Numbered from the stretch's first letter, positions 17,021 to 25,219 are shown. The stretch is 64,000 bases of DNA from Candidatus Gastranaerophilales bacterium (GCA_944324175.1 CALUVH010000004.1:31342-95341), one strand, 5' to 3'. The notes: generated by a model not told the origin, from the sequence alone. Numbers and translations: made by a program.

Positions 17021-17797
17021 ATGCGGTTAACAGTACTGGTTGACAATAATTCTAATATTGCTCATTTTTTGTGTGCTGAACCTGCTTTGTCGTTTTGCAT
17101 AGAGGATGGTTATCGAAAAATACTTTTTGATTGTGGATATAGCGATGCATTTATCAAAAATGCATATCAGTTAGGGATAGATTTAAGCGATGTAACGGAT
17201 ATTGTGCTTTCTCATGGTCATGTTGATCATACTGGTGGGCTTGCTCGGTTGCAAAGTTTGTATATGAAAATATCCCGTGTCGGCTTTCCTATTTGTGTAA
17301 AAAGGGTTACTGCTCATCCTAATATTATGAAACCACTTGAAGATGACGGACTTGCAAACAAAAATATTCCTAAGCTTTGTGATCTTTTTGAGTTGTCTTT
17401 GACTGCTTACCCTCGTTATATTACGGATAATATATTGTTTTTAGGTGAAATACCTGTGAAAGATAAAACAAGATATCGTCATAGAGATGATTCTTCTCTT
17501 GCATATGTAAGTAAAGAGGGACTTGTCTTGATTTCGGGATGTTCTCATTCAGGGCTTATCAACATTGCTGAGTATGCCAAAAAGGTTACTAATGAAAATC
17601 GAATTGCAGCTATTATTGGCGGAATTTATATTGGTAACAATCATGAAAATGATATAAAAGCGATCGGAGAATATTTGCAAAAAGAAAAAGTACAGAATAT
17701 TTATCCTTGTCACTGTTGTGATTTGGAAACTAAACTTTTACTTTCAAAATATGTGCCGGTAAAAGATGTCTATTCTGGACTGTCAATTACATTTTAA
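17021..17797 (+). CDS. metallo-beta-lactamase-fold hydrolase (COG1237-like)
   Basis: 258 residues. The zinc motif HxHxDH reads SHGHVDHTGG (His65, His67, Asp69, His70); further ligands are likely in SGCSHSG and the C-terminal PCHCCD. The N-terminus TVLVDNNS and the ISGCSHSGLINI segment match a subgroup often annotated as dihydropterin-ribofuranosyl-aminobenzene phosphate synthase-like, whose bacterial substrate is generally unknown. The enzyme is probably cytoplasmic, since no signal peptide is visible. It stands alone with its own promoter, just ahead of rpmI-rplT. Confidence 0.85.
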   Translation: MRLTVLVDNNSNIAHFLCAEPALSFCIEDGYRKILFDCGYSDAFIKNAYQLGIDLSDVTDIVLSHGHVDHTGGLARLQSLYMKISRVGFPICVKRVTAHPNIMKPLEDDGLANKNIPKLCDLFELSLTAYPRYITDNILFLGEIPVKDKTRYRHRDDSSLAYVSKEGLVLISGCSHSGLINIAEYAKKVTNENRIAAIIGGIYIGNNHENDIKAIGEYLQKEKVQNIYPCHCCDLETKLLLSKYVPVKDVYSGLSITF

Positions 17798-17815
17798 GTA
17801 ATCTTAACATTTGGC

Positions 17816-17843
17816 TTGCAAATATTTTTTGACATAGTAAAAT
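17816..17843 (+). promoter_or_regulatory. promoter and short leader of rpmI-rplT
   Basis: TTGCAA (17816-17821), a 16-base spacer and TAAAAT (17838-17843). The ~65-base leader that follows holds GGC/GCC-rich segments around 17860-17882 that could fold. In other bacteria L20 represses this operon by binding its leader; whether this one does is not shown here. Confidence 0.45.
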
Positions 17844-17914
17844 GTTCTCGTGAGTCTTATGGCTTTGGTATGCCTGAGGCTTGATTATTAGTTTTTTAAT
17901 AAAAGGAGAACAAA

Positions 17915-18124
17915 ATGCCAAAAATGAAAACACACAAATCTGCTGCAAAACGTTATAAAGTTACTGCAACAGGTAAAATTACAAGAAGACAAGCAGGTAT
18001 CGGCCACTTGCTCCAGCACAAATCTTCTTCTAGAAAACGCCGTATTTTCAAGACTGTATCAATTTCACCTTCACATGTAAAATTGATATCAAAAGAGTTA
18101 CCGTACAAGAAGTATTCTAGATAG
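17915..18124 (+). CDS. rpmI: 50S ribosomal protein L35
   Basis: 69 residues, strongly basic, with the family start [17 protein letters not shown] and the GHLLQHKSS and RKRR core. AAAGGAG lies ahead of the ATG. It precedes rplT by 8 bases, the universal order; infC, usually first in this operon, is not here. Confidence 0.97.
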   Translation: MPKMKTHKSAAKRYKVTATGKITRRQAGIGHLLQHKSSSRKRRIFKTVSISPSHVKLISKELPYKKYSR

Positions 18125-18132
18125 GAGGAAAA

Positions 18133-18477
18133 ATGAGAGTAAAACGTGGTAATGTAAGTCGTAACAGACATAAAAAAATATTGAAACTTGCTAAAAGCTT
18201 CATCGGTGCTAGAAGCAGAATTTTTAAAGTTGCTAATATAGCTGTGATGAAATCTTTAAAATACGCATACCGTGATAGACGCACCACAAAACGTAATATG
18301 CGTCGTTTATGGATCGTAAGAATTAATGCCGCTGTAAGAGAACGTGGTATGAGCTATTCTAGATTTGTTAATGCTTGTAAAAAAGCTAACATTATTGTCA
18401 ATAGAAAAATGTTAGCTGATATGGCAGTAAGAGATCCTGAAGCTTTCCAAACTGTCTTTGAAGCTGCAACAAAATAA
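18133..18477 (+). CDS. rplT: 50S ribosomal protein L20
   Basis: 114 residues, basic and helical, binding 23S rRNA early in large-subunit assembly. Family features: [20 protein letters not shown], then [20 protein letters not shown] and the C-terminal [18 protein letters not shown] is 5 bases before the ATG. Followed by a strong terminator. Confidence 0.98.
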   Translation: MRVKRGNVSRNRHKKILKLAKSFIGARSRIFKVANIAVMKSLKYAYRDRRTTKRNMRRLWIVRINAAVRERGMSYSRFVNACKKANIIVNRKMLADMAVRDPEAFQTVFEAATK

Positions 18478-18499
18478 GAACTTTTAAAGTTTGATTTTA

Positions 18500-18529
18500 A
18501 AGTGAGAGTCAGTACTATGACTCTCACTT
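18500..18529 (+). terminator. rho-independent terminator after rplT
   Basis: 12-bp stem (AAGTGAGAGTCA with TGACTCTCACTT) and a GTACTA loop, running into a TTTTTTT tract. Confidence 0.9.
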
Positions 18530-18631
18530 TTTTGTTACAAAACTTAATTAAAATTGGGATAAATGTAATTTTATCTATTGAAATTACTTTATATATATGT
18601 AGGTTAGTTATAAAAATTTGGAGAATGTTTT

Positions 18632-18979
18632 ATGTATTCGGTTGGTGATGATATGTTTAATCCTGTAATGCATCAGGATATTGGTACGATCTCAGGTGGA
18701 TTTTATAATCCTATGTTAGGTATGTATCCGATGGGAACAAATCTATTAGGTGGAGTGCGAATGGCTCGTCAGCCAATGAATGACAAATATGAAACAATAG
18801 CTAAAAAAGACAATGAAGGGAAAAGTACTTTAAAATCAGTTGCTAAAGCTCTATTTTGGATGACTTTGGGTGGTTTTATTCCTCCAGCAGCAAAGTATGT
18901 TAAAAATGCGGGTGGATTGCGTAATGTTATTACTAATGCCGCAAGTGCTGTTGGTAAGTGGTTTAAAGGCACCCCGTAA
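18632..18979 (+). CDS. small Gly/Met-rich protein, unknown
   Basis: 115 residues. The first ~45 are rich in Met, Gly, Asn and Tyr (FYNPMLGMYPMGTN), then a polar linker, and a hydrophobic, possibly membrane-associated segment (~67-90, SVAKALFWMTLGGF) followed by an amphipathic basic tail. GGAG precedes the ATG by 7 bases and a terminator follows the stop, so it is a self-contained unit. The composition resembles the other small unknown proteins in this window, but I see no alignable similarity. Confidence 0.65.
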   Translation: MYSVGDDMFNPVMHQDIGTISGGFYNPMLGMYPMGTNLLGGVRMARQPMNDKYETIAKKDNEGKSTLKSVAKALFWMTLGGFIPPAAKYVKNAGGLRNVITNAASAVGKWFKGTP

Positions 18980-19012
18980 AAAGTTTTTAATCTCAGTAAA
19001 TGTATTTTAACG

Positions 19013-19040
19013 GCAGATAGTTTTTATCTGCTTTTTTTTT
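19013..19040 (+). terminator. rho-independent terminator
   Basis: GCAGATA (19013-19019), loop GTTTT, TATCTGC (19025-19031), then nine T. Confidence 0.88.
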
Positions 19041-19069
19041 GTGTTATTATTGCCAAAAAGGGGGTAATT

Positions 19070-19570
19070 ATGGCAAAAGATTGTAGTTTTGATATTGTAT
19101 CAGAATTTGACAGACAAGAACTTGTAAACGCTGTAGATCAGGTGAAAAGAGATGTTTCATCAAGGTTTGATTTAAAGGATTCTAATTCTACGATAGAATT
19201 GGATGCGGATAAATCTATTACTATTACAACTAATGATGAAATGAAGTTAAAAAATATAAATGATATATTGCAATCAAAATTAATTAAGCGAAACATTAGT
19301 ATAAAAATATTAGATCCTCAGCCCATAGAAAACGCATTAGGTGGTAATGTGCGTCAGGTATACAATCTAAAAAAAGGATTAACACAAGAGCTTGCAAAAA
19401 AAATAGTAGCTGATATTAAGGACATGAAAAAGAAAGTGCAACCTACAATACAAGGCGATCAAGTTAGAGTGTCCGGTAAAGATAAGGATGAATTACAAGC
19501 TGTCATCCAAATGCTTAGAAAAAATGAGGAAAAATATGACTATCCTTTGCAGTTTACCAATTATAGGTAG
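19070..19570 (+). CDS. yajQ: YajQ-family nucleotide-binding protein
   Basis: 166 residues, full length. N-terminus CSFDIVSEFDRQELVNAVDQ, RFDLKDSNSTIEL and the C-terminal VRVSGKDKDELQAVIQMLR are typical of the UPF0234/YajQ family, two ferredoxin-like subdomains. Some members bind cyclic di-GMP and act as effectors in Xanthomonas and Pseudomonas; whether this one does is unknown. GGGGG lies 8 bases before the ATG. Confidence 0.95.
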   Translation: MAKDCSFDIVSEFDRQELVNAVDQVKRDVSSRFDLKDSNSTIELDADKSITITTNDEMKLKNINDILQSKLIKRNISIKILDPQPIENALGGNVRQVYNLKKGLTQELAKKIVADIKDMKKKVQPTIQGDQVRVSGKDKDELQAVIQMLRKNEEKYDYPLQFTNYR

Positions 19571-19591
19571 ATTGTAAATTATCGTTTGAGT

Positions 19592-19620
19592 AGGTGAAAG
19601 CACCTGAATTCCGCAGGTGC
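19592..19620 (+). other. alternative hairpins in the yajQ 3' region
   Basis: Three segments can pair in two exclusive ways: AGGTG (19592-19596) with CACCT (19601-19605), or GCACCTG (19600-19606) with CAGGTGC (19614-19620). There is no T run after the second stem. The terminator at 19628 follows directly. Confidence 0.5.
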
Positions 19621-19627
19621 CTTCTAT

Positions 19628-19664
19628 AAAAATATGAGCCCCTTTCCCTTAGGTTCATATTTTT
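19628..19664 (+). terminator. terminator after yajQ
   Basis: A 13-bp stem: AAAAATATGAGCC (19628-19640) with GGTTCATATTTTT (19652-19664), one G-T pair, loop CCTTTCCCTTA. The 3' arm itself ends in a T run. Confidence 0.75.
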
Positions 19665-19708
19665 ACTTTATATTTTATTAAAATTAATTTAAAACATTAA
19701 TATATATG

Positions 19709-19751
19709 GTATCAAATAAAGTATCTAATTATATTATATAACGTATCAATT
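19709..19751. repeat. three GTATC direct repeats upstream of the XRE gene
   Basis: GTATCAAAT (19709-19717), GTATCTAAT (19721-19729) and GTATCAATT (19743-19751), starts 12 and 22 bases apart. Possible regulator half-sites; function not shown. Confidence 0.4.
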
Positions 19752-19770
19752 TAATTGTCAAGATGTATAT

Positions 19771-19797
19771 AAACATTTTGTTTATTACAAAATGTTT
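19771..19797. promoter_or_regulatory. perfect inverted repeat, operator candidate
   Basis: AAACATTTTGT (19771-19781), TTATT, ACAAAATGTTT (19787-19797): 11-bp arms without mismatch. It touches the -35 hexamer at 19797 of the XRE gene's own promoter, as expected of an autoregulatory operator. Confidence 0.6.
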
Positions 19798-19825
19798 TGT
19801 TTGGTTGAATAATAAATCTTATAGT
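19797..19825 (+). promoter_or_regulatory. promoter of the XRE gene
   Basis: TTGTTT (19797-19802), a 17-base spacer and TATAGT (19820-19825), 17 bases before the ATG at 19843. Confidence 0.5.
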
Positions 19826-19842
19826 TTATGAAGGACCAATAG

Positions 19843-20172
19843 ATGTCTGATTACAAAAAGTTATTGGGAAAAAAAATCAAACAAATTCGAAAATCAAGGA
19901 ATTTAACACAAGAAAAGCTTGCGGAGCTAATTAATATAGAAATCCCAAGTATGAGTTATATAGAAACGGGAAAATTTGCTCCATCACTAGATACCTTACA
20001 AAAGTTATCTGAGGTTTTGGGCGTTGCACCTTGGGAGTTTTATTATTTTAACGAGTTAACTCAAGAGGAAATGTTAACAGAACTTAGTGAGGCATTGAAA
20101 AACAACAGACAATTAACACAAGTTGTCTATCATTTCTACAAAGCTATAGTTGCAGATATTACGAAGTTATAA
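19843..20172 (+). CDS. XRE-family transcriptional regulator
   Basis: 109 residues. An N-terminal helix-turn-helix of the Cro/CI type (~7-63: [20 protein letters not shown], then [20 protein letters not shown]) is followed by a ~45-residue helical tail, probably for dimerisation. AAGGA precedes the ATG. The promoter carries a perfect inverted repeat, so autoregulation is likely (inference). The last 14 bases overlap the 3' end of panD on the other strand. A second XRE gene at 40125 has the same size and start (KKLLG.KI), and both lie near a pseudopilin gene. Confidence 0.9.
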   Translation: MSDYKKLLGKKIKQIRKSRNLTQEKLAELINIEIPSMSYIETGKFAPSLDTLQKLSEVLGVAPWEFYYFNELTQEEMLTELSEALKNNRQLTQVVYHFYKAIVADITKL

Positions 20173-20512
20173 TTTTGTTATTATCATCTACAATAACGAT
20201 GGTCGGCTTGTGAGCTTTCACTTCTTCAGGAGTAAAGTATCCATAGGTTACAATAATGACCTTATCGCCTGGCTGAACTTTTCTTGCAGCTGCGCCATTA
20301 AGACATATTTTACCTGAATCAGGTTCTCCTTTTATTATATATGTCTGAAACCTTTCTCCGTTGTTCACGTCCAAAATTTCAACTTTTTGCCACTCTTGCA
20401 TATTAGCCGCTTTTAAAAGCGTTTCATCTATTGTGATAGAGCCAACATAATTCAAATTAGCATCAGTAACTGTTGCTCTGTGTATTTTGGAATTTAAAAA
20501 TTCTACTAGCAT
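20159..20512 (-). CDS. panD: aspartate 1-decarboxylase
   Basis: 117 residues. Pyruvoyl enzyme making beta-alanine from aspartate for pantothenate and CoA synthesis. The self-cleavage site Gly-Ser is seen in [10 protein letters not shown] (about residues 23-24), and the C-terminal half has the family's [21 protein letters not shown] set the start at [15 protein letters not shown] (20512), the usual beginning of the proenzyme; a longer frame exists but is not conserved in the family. Convergent with the XRE gene, overlapping it by 14 bases. No other pantothenate gene is nearby. Confidence 0.96.
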   Translation of the reverse strand: MLVEFLNSKIHRATVTDANLNYVGSITIDETLLKAANMQEWQKVEILDVNNGERFQTYIIKGEPDSGKICLNGAAARKVQPGDKVIIVTYGYFTPEEVKAHKPTIVIVDDNNKIITS

Positions 20513-20633
20513 AATCTTATAACCTCGTTGATATGATAAAACAAACAAAAAAAAAATAAAAGTCTGTCGTTAAATTTTAAGTAAAAATGGGAATAATAAA
20601 TTTGAAATATATGCAATTTGTGTTGTATATAGC

Positions 20634-20663
20634 TTGACAGGACCCCTAAATATAATTTAAAAT
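20634..20663 (+). promoter_or_regulatory. pseudopilin gene promoter
   Basis: TTGACA (20634-20639), an 18-base spacer and TAAAAT (20658-20663), 29 bases before the ATG at 20693. Confidence 0.55.
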
Positions 20664-20692
20664 GAGTATGTTCAGTATTTGCGAGGAATCTA

Positions 20693-21394
20693 ATGGCTGC
20701 ATTATCTAAAAAATCTGCTTTTAGTTTAGCTGAAACGCTGGTAACATTGGTGATTATCGGCATAATTGCAGCAATAGTTATTCCCAGTATAATGACAAGC
20801 CATAGAAAACTGGTTAATCAAGTACAGCTGCGAAAAATATATTCTGTGTTGACACAAATTTCGCAAATGGTAATTGGTGAATATGGAGATTTGCCATATA
20901 GCGATTTCTATGATGGAAGTTCAGATAAAGTTCAAGAATGGTTTGCTTATTACATAAAACCATATTTAAAGGTTGATAAAGTTTGTTATGATGAAGAAGG
21001 ATGCTGGTCATATCCTGCAACTTATATGAATGGGACAAATATATCGAATTTATCAGCTCGTGGTATCGGGGGAAACATTGTAACCTTTACCACAATAGAA
21101 GGAATTTTATTTAATTTGGATGGTAATGTACCTACTGATTTATATGATTTGTATGGTGTAGAATCGGACAATGATGCCGTAGTTTTGCATGTCGATATAA
21201 ATGGTACAAAACCGCCAAATATTTATGGAAAAGATATTTTTGTATTTGTGTTTACAAACAGGGGGTTTGTGCCTGCAGGTAATGATAAGACAAGAGCTCA
21301 GGTAAATGCAGAGTGCTCAGAAGATGGTCGTGGTGTTTGGTGTATCTCTAAAATTGCCAGAAATAACTGGAAATTAGGTGATGAAAACTTGTAA
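20693..21394 (+). CDS. type IV pilin-like (pseudopilin) protein
   Basis: 233 residues with a prepilin N-terminus: short basic leader, SAFSLAETLVTLVIIGIIAA, with Phe at +1 and Glu at +5 after the predicted cleavage, then one hydrophobic helix. The residue before the cut is Ala rather than the usual Gly. The C-terminal domain is strand-rich with cysteines (CYDEEGCW; CSEDGRGVWC) that could form disulfides. Likely processed by a prepilin peptidase and used in a type IV pilus or type II secretion-like machine; no assembly gene is next to it. Its own promoter is clear. Confidence 0.85.
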   Translation: MAALSKKSAFSLAETLVTLVIIGIIAAIVIPSIMTSHRKLVNQVQLRKIYSVLTQISQMVIGEYGDLPYSDFYDGSSDKVQEWFAYYIKPYLKVDKVCYDEEGCWSYPATYMNGTNISNLSARGIGGNIVTFTTIEGILFNLDGNVPTDLYDLYGVESDNDAVVLHVDINGTKPPNIYGKDIFVFVFTNRGFVPAGNDKTRAQVNAECSEDGRGVWCISKIARNNWKLGDENL

Positions 21395-21417
21395 TAAAAT
21401 CATGTGAGTGCTATAAA
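21389..21417 (+). promoter_or_regulatory. thrS promoter
   Basis: TTGTAA (21389-21394), a 17-base spacer and TATAAA (21412-21417). It implies a leader of roughly 110 bases before the thrS ATG. The -35 box overlaps the last codons of the pseudopilin gene. Confidence 0.55.
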
Positions 21418-21423
21418 ATTGTT

Positions 21424-21533
21424 TGTAGGTAGTTTGGGGGATCCACCCCTGGGTGGTAGATGTTCTTTCGAAAGTTGTTGATTGAACGATAGTCTACTAA
21501 CAAAACCCGAAAGGATAAGGAAGGAAATTCTAA
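21424..21533 (+). promoter_or_regulatory. foldable leader of thrS
   Basis: The ~110-base leader has nested complementary segments: GGGTGGTAGA near 21450, GTTC and GAAC flanking a CTTTCGAAAG palindrome, then TCTAC and ACCC. GTAGA can pair with TCTAC, GTTC with GAAC, and GGGT with ACCC across a bulge. GGATAAGGAAGG follows as the ribosome site. ThrS is autoregulated through a folded leader in E. coli and through T-boxes in Firmicutes; this leader is too short for a T-box. Confidence 0.45.
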
Positions 21534-23339
21534 ATGGAAAAAAACAATGAAACACTCCATGTGTTGAGGCACTCAACATCTCATGTTATGGCGCAAGCTG
21601 TTCAAAAGCTGTTCCCTTCAGCAAAGTTAGCTATCGGACCGGCTACGGAAAACGGTTTTTACTATGATTTTGATTTGACGGATGGTCATGCTTTTACGGA
21701 AGAAGATCTTGTAAAAATTGAAGAAGAAATGAAAAATATTGTCAAACAAAATCTCACGTTCGAAAAATATGAAGTAAAAGATGTTGATGCAAAAATTGCG
21801 GAGTTCAAATCTCAGGGTGAGATTTACAAAGCGGAATTACTGGAAGAGCACAGAAATGATAATCCGACACTGTATCTGACAAAAGATAAAGAAGGAAAAG
21901 TTTTATTTAATGATCTTTGTGCAGGTCCTCATATTCCAAATACAAGTTATATAAAAGGTAACGCATTTAAACTGCTAAAAGTGGCAGGTGCCTACTGGCG
22001 TGGTAATGAAAAAAATAAAATGCTTCAACGTATTTATGCTACAGCTTATTGGAATAAGGAAGATTTACAGGCATATCTTGACTTTTTATCTGAAGCAGAA
22101 AAAAGAGATCACAGAAAATTGGGAGCAAAGCTTGATTTATTTTCGACAAGAGAGGAACTGGGCGGCGGACTTGTTTTATGGCACCCAAATCTAGCTGTTG
22201 TTCGTGAAGAAATTGAAAACTATTGGAGAACAGAGCACAGAAAACGCGGGTATGTTATTGTCAATACTCCGCACATTGCAAAATCTAAACTATGGGAAAT
22301 TTCAGGACATGCTGATCACTACAAAGAAAATATGTTCTTTATTCAAAAAGATGAGGATTCAGATGAACAATTTATTTTGAAACCAATGAATTGTCCGTTC
22401 CATATTCTGATTTACCAATCAAATAGATATTCTTACCGTTCATTACCTTTAAGAATGGCAGAGCTTGGTACCGTATACAGAAAAGAAAAATCAGGTGCTT
22501 TATCTGGACTAACGCGAGTTCAAGGATTTACCCAAGATGATGCACATATTTTCTGTACACCGGAGCAGTTAGTTGATGAAATTAACGAAATTATTGACTT
22601 TGTCGCAGATACCATGGCTATGTTCAAGATGGATTTTGAAGTTGAGTTATCAACAAGACCTGAAAGTTATGTCGGTGAAATTGAAAATTGGAACCGAGCA
22701 GAAGCCGGCTTAAAAGAAGCTATGGACAGACGAGGTATGAAGTATGACATTAACGAGGGTGATGGTGCTTTTTACGGTCCAAAAATTGACTTCAAAGTTA
22801 AAGATGCTATTGGCAGAACTTGGCAATGTGCAACTATTCAACTTGATTTCAACTTACCTGAAAGATTTGACATTAAATATCAAGACAAAGATGGTTCAAT
22901 GAAAACTCCGGTTATGTTGCACCGCGTAATTTTTGGTTCAATGGAAAGATTCCATGGAATATTAATTGAGCATTATGCAGGTGCGTTCCCTACTTGGCTT
23001 GCTCCAACGCAAGTTGCGATTGTTCCTATTTCTAATGAAAAACATGCTGACTATGCTGCAGAGGTATACAAAAAAATGCGCGCAGCAGGTATAAGAGCAA
23101 AACTTGATGATAGATCTGAAAGTATGAATTACAAAATTAGAGAAAGCTTACAAGATAAGAAAATACCTTATGTTGTAGTAATAGGTGATAAGGAAATTGA
23201 AGCAAATGCTCTTGCTGTTCGTGCTCGTGGTATCGGACAGGTAGGTACATTGAGTGTAGATGAATTTATTTCGAAAGTAGAAAGTGAAATTCATTCACGG
23301 AGTGCGGATTCTTTTGCAAAAGGATTGGCAAAAGTATAG
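21534..23339 (+). CDS. thrS: threonyl-tRNA synthetase
   Basis: Class II synthetase, 601 residues. It starts directly at the editing (SAD) domain (LRHSTSHVMAQAVQKLFP, HxxxH motif) and lacks the ~60-residue N-terminal TGS domain of the E. coli enzyme. The catalytic core has MNCPFHILIYQ, LPLRMAELGTVYRKEKSG, LTRVQGFTQDDAHIF and the motif 3 region HRVIFGSMERF; the C-terminal anticodon domain begins near QVAIVPISNEK. The zinc Cys is in MNCPFH. TGS-less ThrS enzymes are known elsewhere. AAGGAAGG is the ribosome site. Confidence 0.97.
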   Translation: MEKNNETLHVLRHSTSHVMAQAVQKLFPSAKLAIGPATENGFYYDFDLTDGHAFTEEDLVKIEEEMKNIVKQNLTFEKYEVKDVDAKIAEFKSQGEIYKAELLEEHRNDNPTLYLTKDKEGKVLFNDLCAGPHIPNTSYIKGNAFKLLKVAGAYWRGNEKNKMLQRIYATAYWNKEDLQAYLDFLSEAEKRDHRKLGAKLDLFSTREELGGGLVLWHPNLAVVREEIENYWRTEHRKRGYVIVNTPHIAKSKLWEISGHADHYKENMFFIQKDEDSDEQFILKPMNCPFHILIYQSNRYSYRSLPLRMAELGTVYRKEKSGALSGLTRVQGFTQDDAHIFCTPEQLVDEINEIIDFVADTMAMFKMDFEVELSTRPESYVGEIENWNRAEAGLKEAMDRRGMKYDINEGDGAFYGPKIDFKVKDAIGRTWQCATIQLDFNLPERFDIKYQDKDGSMKTPVMLHRVIFGSMERFHGILIEHYAGAFPTWLAPTQVAIVPISNEKHADYAAEVYKKMRAAGIRAKLDDRSESMNYKIRESLQDKKIPYVVVIGDKEIEANALAVRARGIGQVGTLSVDEFISKVESEIHSRSADSFAKGLAKV

Positions 23340-23357
23340 TTTATTATAAATAATCAC

Positions 23358-23393
23358 AAAAACAGGCGACTATATTCATAGTTGCCTGTTTTT
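23358..23393. terminator. bidirectional terminator between thrS and the flavodiiron gene
   Basis: Long stem: AAAAACAGGCGACTAT (23358-23373) with ATAGTTGCCTGTTTTT (23378-23393), one G-T pair, ATTC loop. The A and T ends let it act in both directions between convergent genes. Confidence 0.88.
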
Positions 23394-23411
23394 GTATATG
23401 CTGTTTATATT

Positions 23412-24596
23412 TTACACAATACCCATAGATTGATGTTTTTCAAATATCTTTTGAGCCATTTCATCCAATTTTTGATAGTCTTCTGCTTTAGGTTTTCCTT
23501 TAACTTGAAGCGGTTCTATCAGGTCAAGTTTAAGTGGTTTTAAAAGATCTCCGATAAGTCCGAATAAATTACCGCCCCATCCGTAAGAGCCTATGAGAGA
23601 GGCAAATTTTGCTTTTGGTCTTAATACAGCAGCCAGATAAGCAACATTAACAGCCATAGGATGAGGACCTGCAAGTACCATTGACGTACCCATAACTATA
23701 GTTGCAGCATCAACCAGCGACATTGCGAGATCTCCAAGATCATCATCTACAATATCAAATTTGAATGTTTTAATGCCTTTTGATTCCAGTTTTTCACTCA
23801 AATAATCGACCATGTCTTTTGTACTTTCATACATTGACACGTATGGTAACACTACAAGATTTTTAGGAGTGTCAGCTGTCCAGTCTTCATATAAATTTAA
23901 AATATAGTTAGGATTTTTATGTACAGGACCATGACTTGGTAATATCATATCGACGTTCATATTCTTTAGCATTTGAGTGTATTTTTTGCACATCATTCTA
24001 AATGGCATCATTATCTCTGCGTAGTATCTTTTTGCGCTATTTTCGAGCTCTTTGCTTTCTTGAGCAAAAACGTCAGAGAAAGTGTAATGTGCGCCTAAAA
24101 AGTCACAAGTAAATATCATGTTATCTTCTTTTGCGTATGTAAACATTGTATCAGGCCAGTGAACTCCAGGTGCAAAAATGAATTTTAAGGTTTTGTCACC
24201 TAATGACAATTCTTCACCATCGGAGATGACTTTAATTTTTTCTTCAGGTACAAAAAGCATCGATTTGATATTTTCTGCAACTTTCGGATTCGTTACAACG
24301 ATTGCATTCGGATATTTTTCAAGTAGTGCTGGGATTGAGCCTGAGTGGTCTTGTTCTCCGTGGTTTGCAATTATATAGTCCACTTTTCCAACTTGATTTT
24401 CGCTTAGTCTTTTTAGATATTCTTTTGTCTTTGGTGGATACATTGTGTCTATAATTGCAGTTTTTTCACTGCCTTTAATGAGGTATGAATTGTAACTTGT
24501 ACCGTGTTCAAGTGGGATAAGTTCATCAAAAATTCTTCTATCGCAGTCATTTAGACCACAGTAGAATATGTTATTTTTAATTTCTTGAAATTTCAT
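23412..24596 (-). CDS. flavodiiron protein (A-type flavoprotein)
   Basis: 394 residues. N-terminal metallo-beta-lactamase-like domain with di-iron ligands in NHGEQDHSG, GVHWPDTM, FLGAHYTF and PSHGPVH; C-terminal flavodoxin domain from about 250 (LPYVSMYESTKDMVDYL) that binds FMN. Such proteins reduce O2 to water or NO to N2O in anaerobes. With rubrerythrin, rubredoxin and PerR upstream on the same strand, it fits an oxygen-scavenging role with rubredoxin as electron donor (inference from context). GGAG lies before the ATG. There are 27 bases between it and the rubrerythrin gene. Confidence 0.95.
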   Translation of the reverse strand: MKFQEIKNNIFYCGLNDCDRRIFDELIPLEHGTSYNSYLIKGSEKTAIIDTMYPPKTKEYLKRLSENQVGKVDYIIANHGEQDHSGSIPALLEKYPNAIVVTNPKVAENIKSMLFVPEEKIKVISDGEELSLGDKTLKFIFAPGVHWPDTMFTYAKEDNMIFTCDFLGAHYTFSDVFAQESKELENSAKRYYAEIMMPFRMMCKKYTQMLKNMNVDMILPSHGPVHKNPNYILNLYEDWTADTPKNLVVLPYVSMYESTKDMVDYLSEKLESKGIKTFKFDIVDDDLGDLAMSLVDAATIVMGTSMVLAGPHPMAVNVAYLAAVLRPKAKFASLIGSYGWGGNLFGLIGDLLKPLKLDLIEPLQVKGKPKAEDYQKLDEMAQKIFEKHQSMGIV

Positions 24597-24623
24597 TTTG
24601 TTCTCCTTTAGTATTTATAATAT

Positions 24624-25169
24624 TTATTGTTGTGGCTGTTTGTAGAAGAAAACCTCTTCTTTGAGACATAAAGGACAATAAGGAGGTTCCTCTTCTTGGA
24701 CAAACATAGCTCCGCAAGTGCTACAAAGCCAATTATAAGTCCCATCATTATTTTTAGGTGCTTTATCTTCCAATTTGTATATTAATTTTCTTAATCTATC
24801 ATAATGTAATTTTTCAATAGCTTCAATGTTTTGCAGAAGTCCTGCAATATGGTCAAAACCTTCTTCTTTGGCTTTTTTTGCAAATTGTTCGTAAGTACCT
24901 TCAATTTCGTCCTTTTCCTGACTATATGCATTTTTTATGCTGTCCAATAAACTTGGCAGGTTCCCATTGCTGCTATTTAACCATTTGTACCAAAGTTTTG
25001 AATGCTCTTTTTCATGTTCTGCGAAACGTGATAGTAACAGAGCAATGTCCTTATAACCGTATTTTTGAGCAATAAGAGCATAGATATCATATTCCATTCT
25101 TCTCTTTGCTGTGATTTCGAATGCTTTTTGTAAATTTTTTGCTGTTTCTGACTCTCTAATATCCATCAT
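24624..25169 (-). CDS. rubrerythrin
   Basis: 181 residues. A four-helix ferritin-like domain (~1-140) with the expected carboxylate and His ligands (EYDIYALIAQ, EHEKEHSKLW, EIEGTYEQFA, EAIEKLHYDRL) is joined to a C-terminal rubredoxin-like zinc or iron knuckle (WLCSTCGAMF and PPYCPLC). Rubrerythrins reduce hydrogen peroxide in anaerobes. AAAGAGG precedes the start; two adjacent Met codons make the start ambiguous by one residue. Its own promoter overlaps the terminator of the perR-rubredoxin unit. Confidence 0.95.
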   Translation of the reverse strand: MMDIRESETAKNLQKAFEITAKRRMEYDIYALIAQKYGYKDIALLLSRFAEHEKEHSKLWYKWLNSSNGNLPSLLDSIKNAYSQEKDEIEGTYEQFAKKAKEEGFDHIAGLLQNIEAIEKLHYDRLRKLIYKLEDKAPKNNDGTYNWLCSTCGAMFVQEEEPPYCPLCLKEEVFFYKQPQQ

Positions 25170-25189
25170 TTGATATCCTCTTTCACAAC

Positions 25190-25219
25190 ATTATCTTTCA
25201 AAAAATCAGGTTTTGTCAA
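25190..25219 (-). promoter_or_regulatory. rubrerythrin promoter embedded in a terminator
   Basis: On the minus strand TTGACA (25219-25214), an 18-base spacer and GATAAT (25195-25190), 20 bases before the rubrerythrin start. The -35 box lies in the loop and stem of the upstream terminator hairpin. Confidence 0.55.

Noticed and set aside
19843..20548. XRE regulator and the overlapping opposite gene as a toxin-antitoxin pair
   Set aside because: The opposite gene is clearly panD, with the Gly-Ser cleavage site; the overlap is only a convergent 3' end.
21440..21470. T-box riboswitch upstream of thrS (GGGTGGTA resembles the T-box core)
   Set aside because: The leader is only ~110 bases, lacks the full T-box core and specifier stem, and T-boxes are not typical of this phylum.
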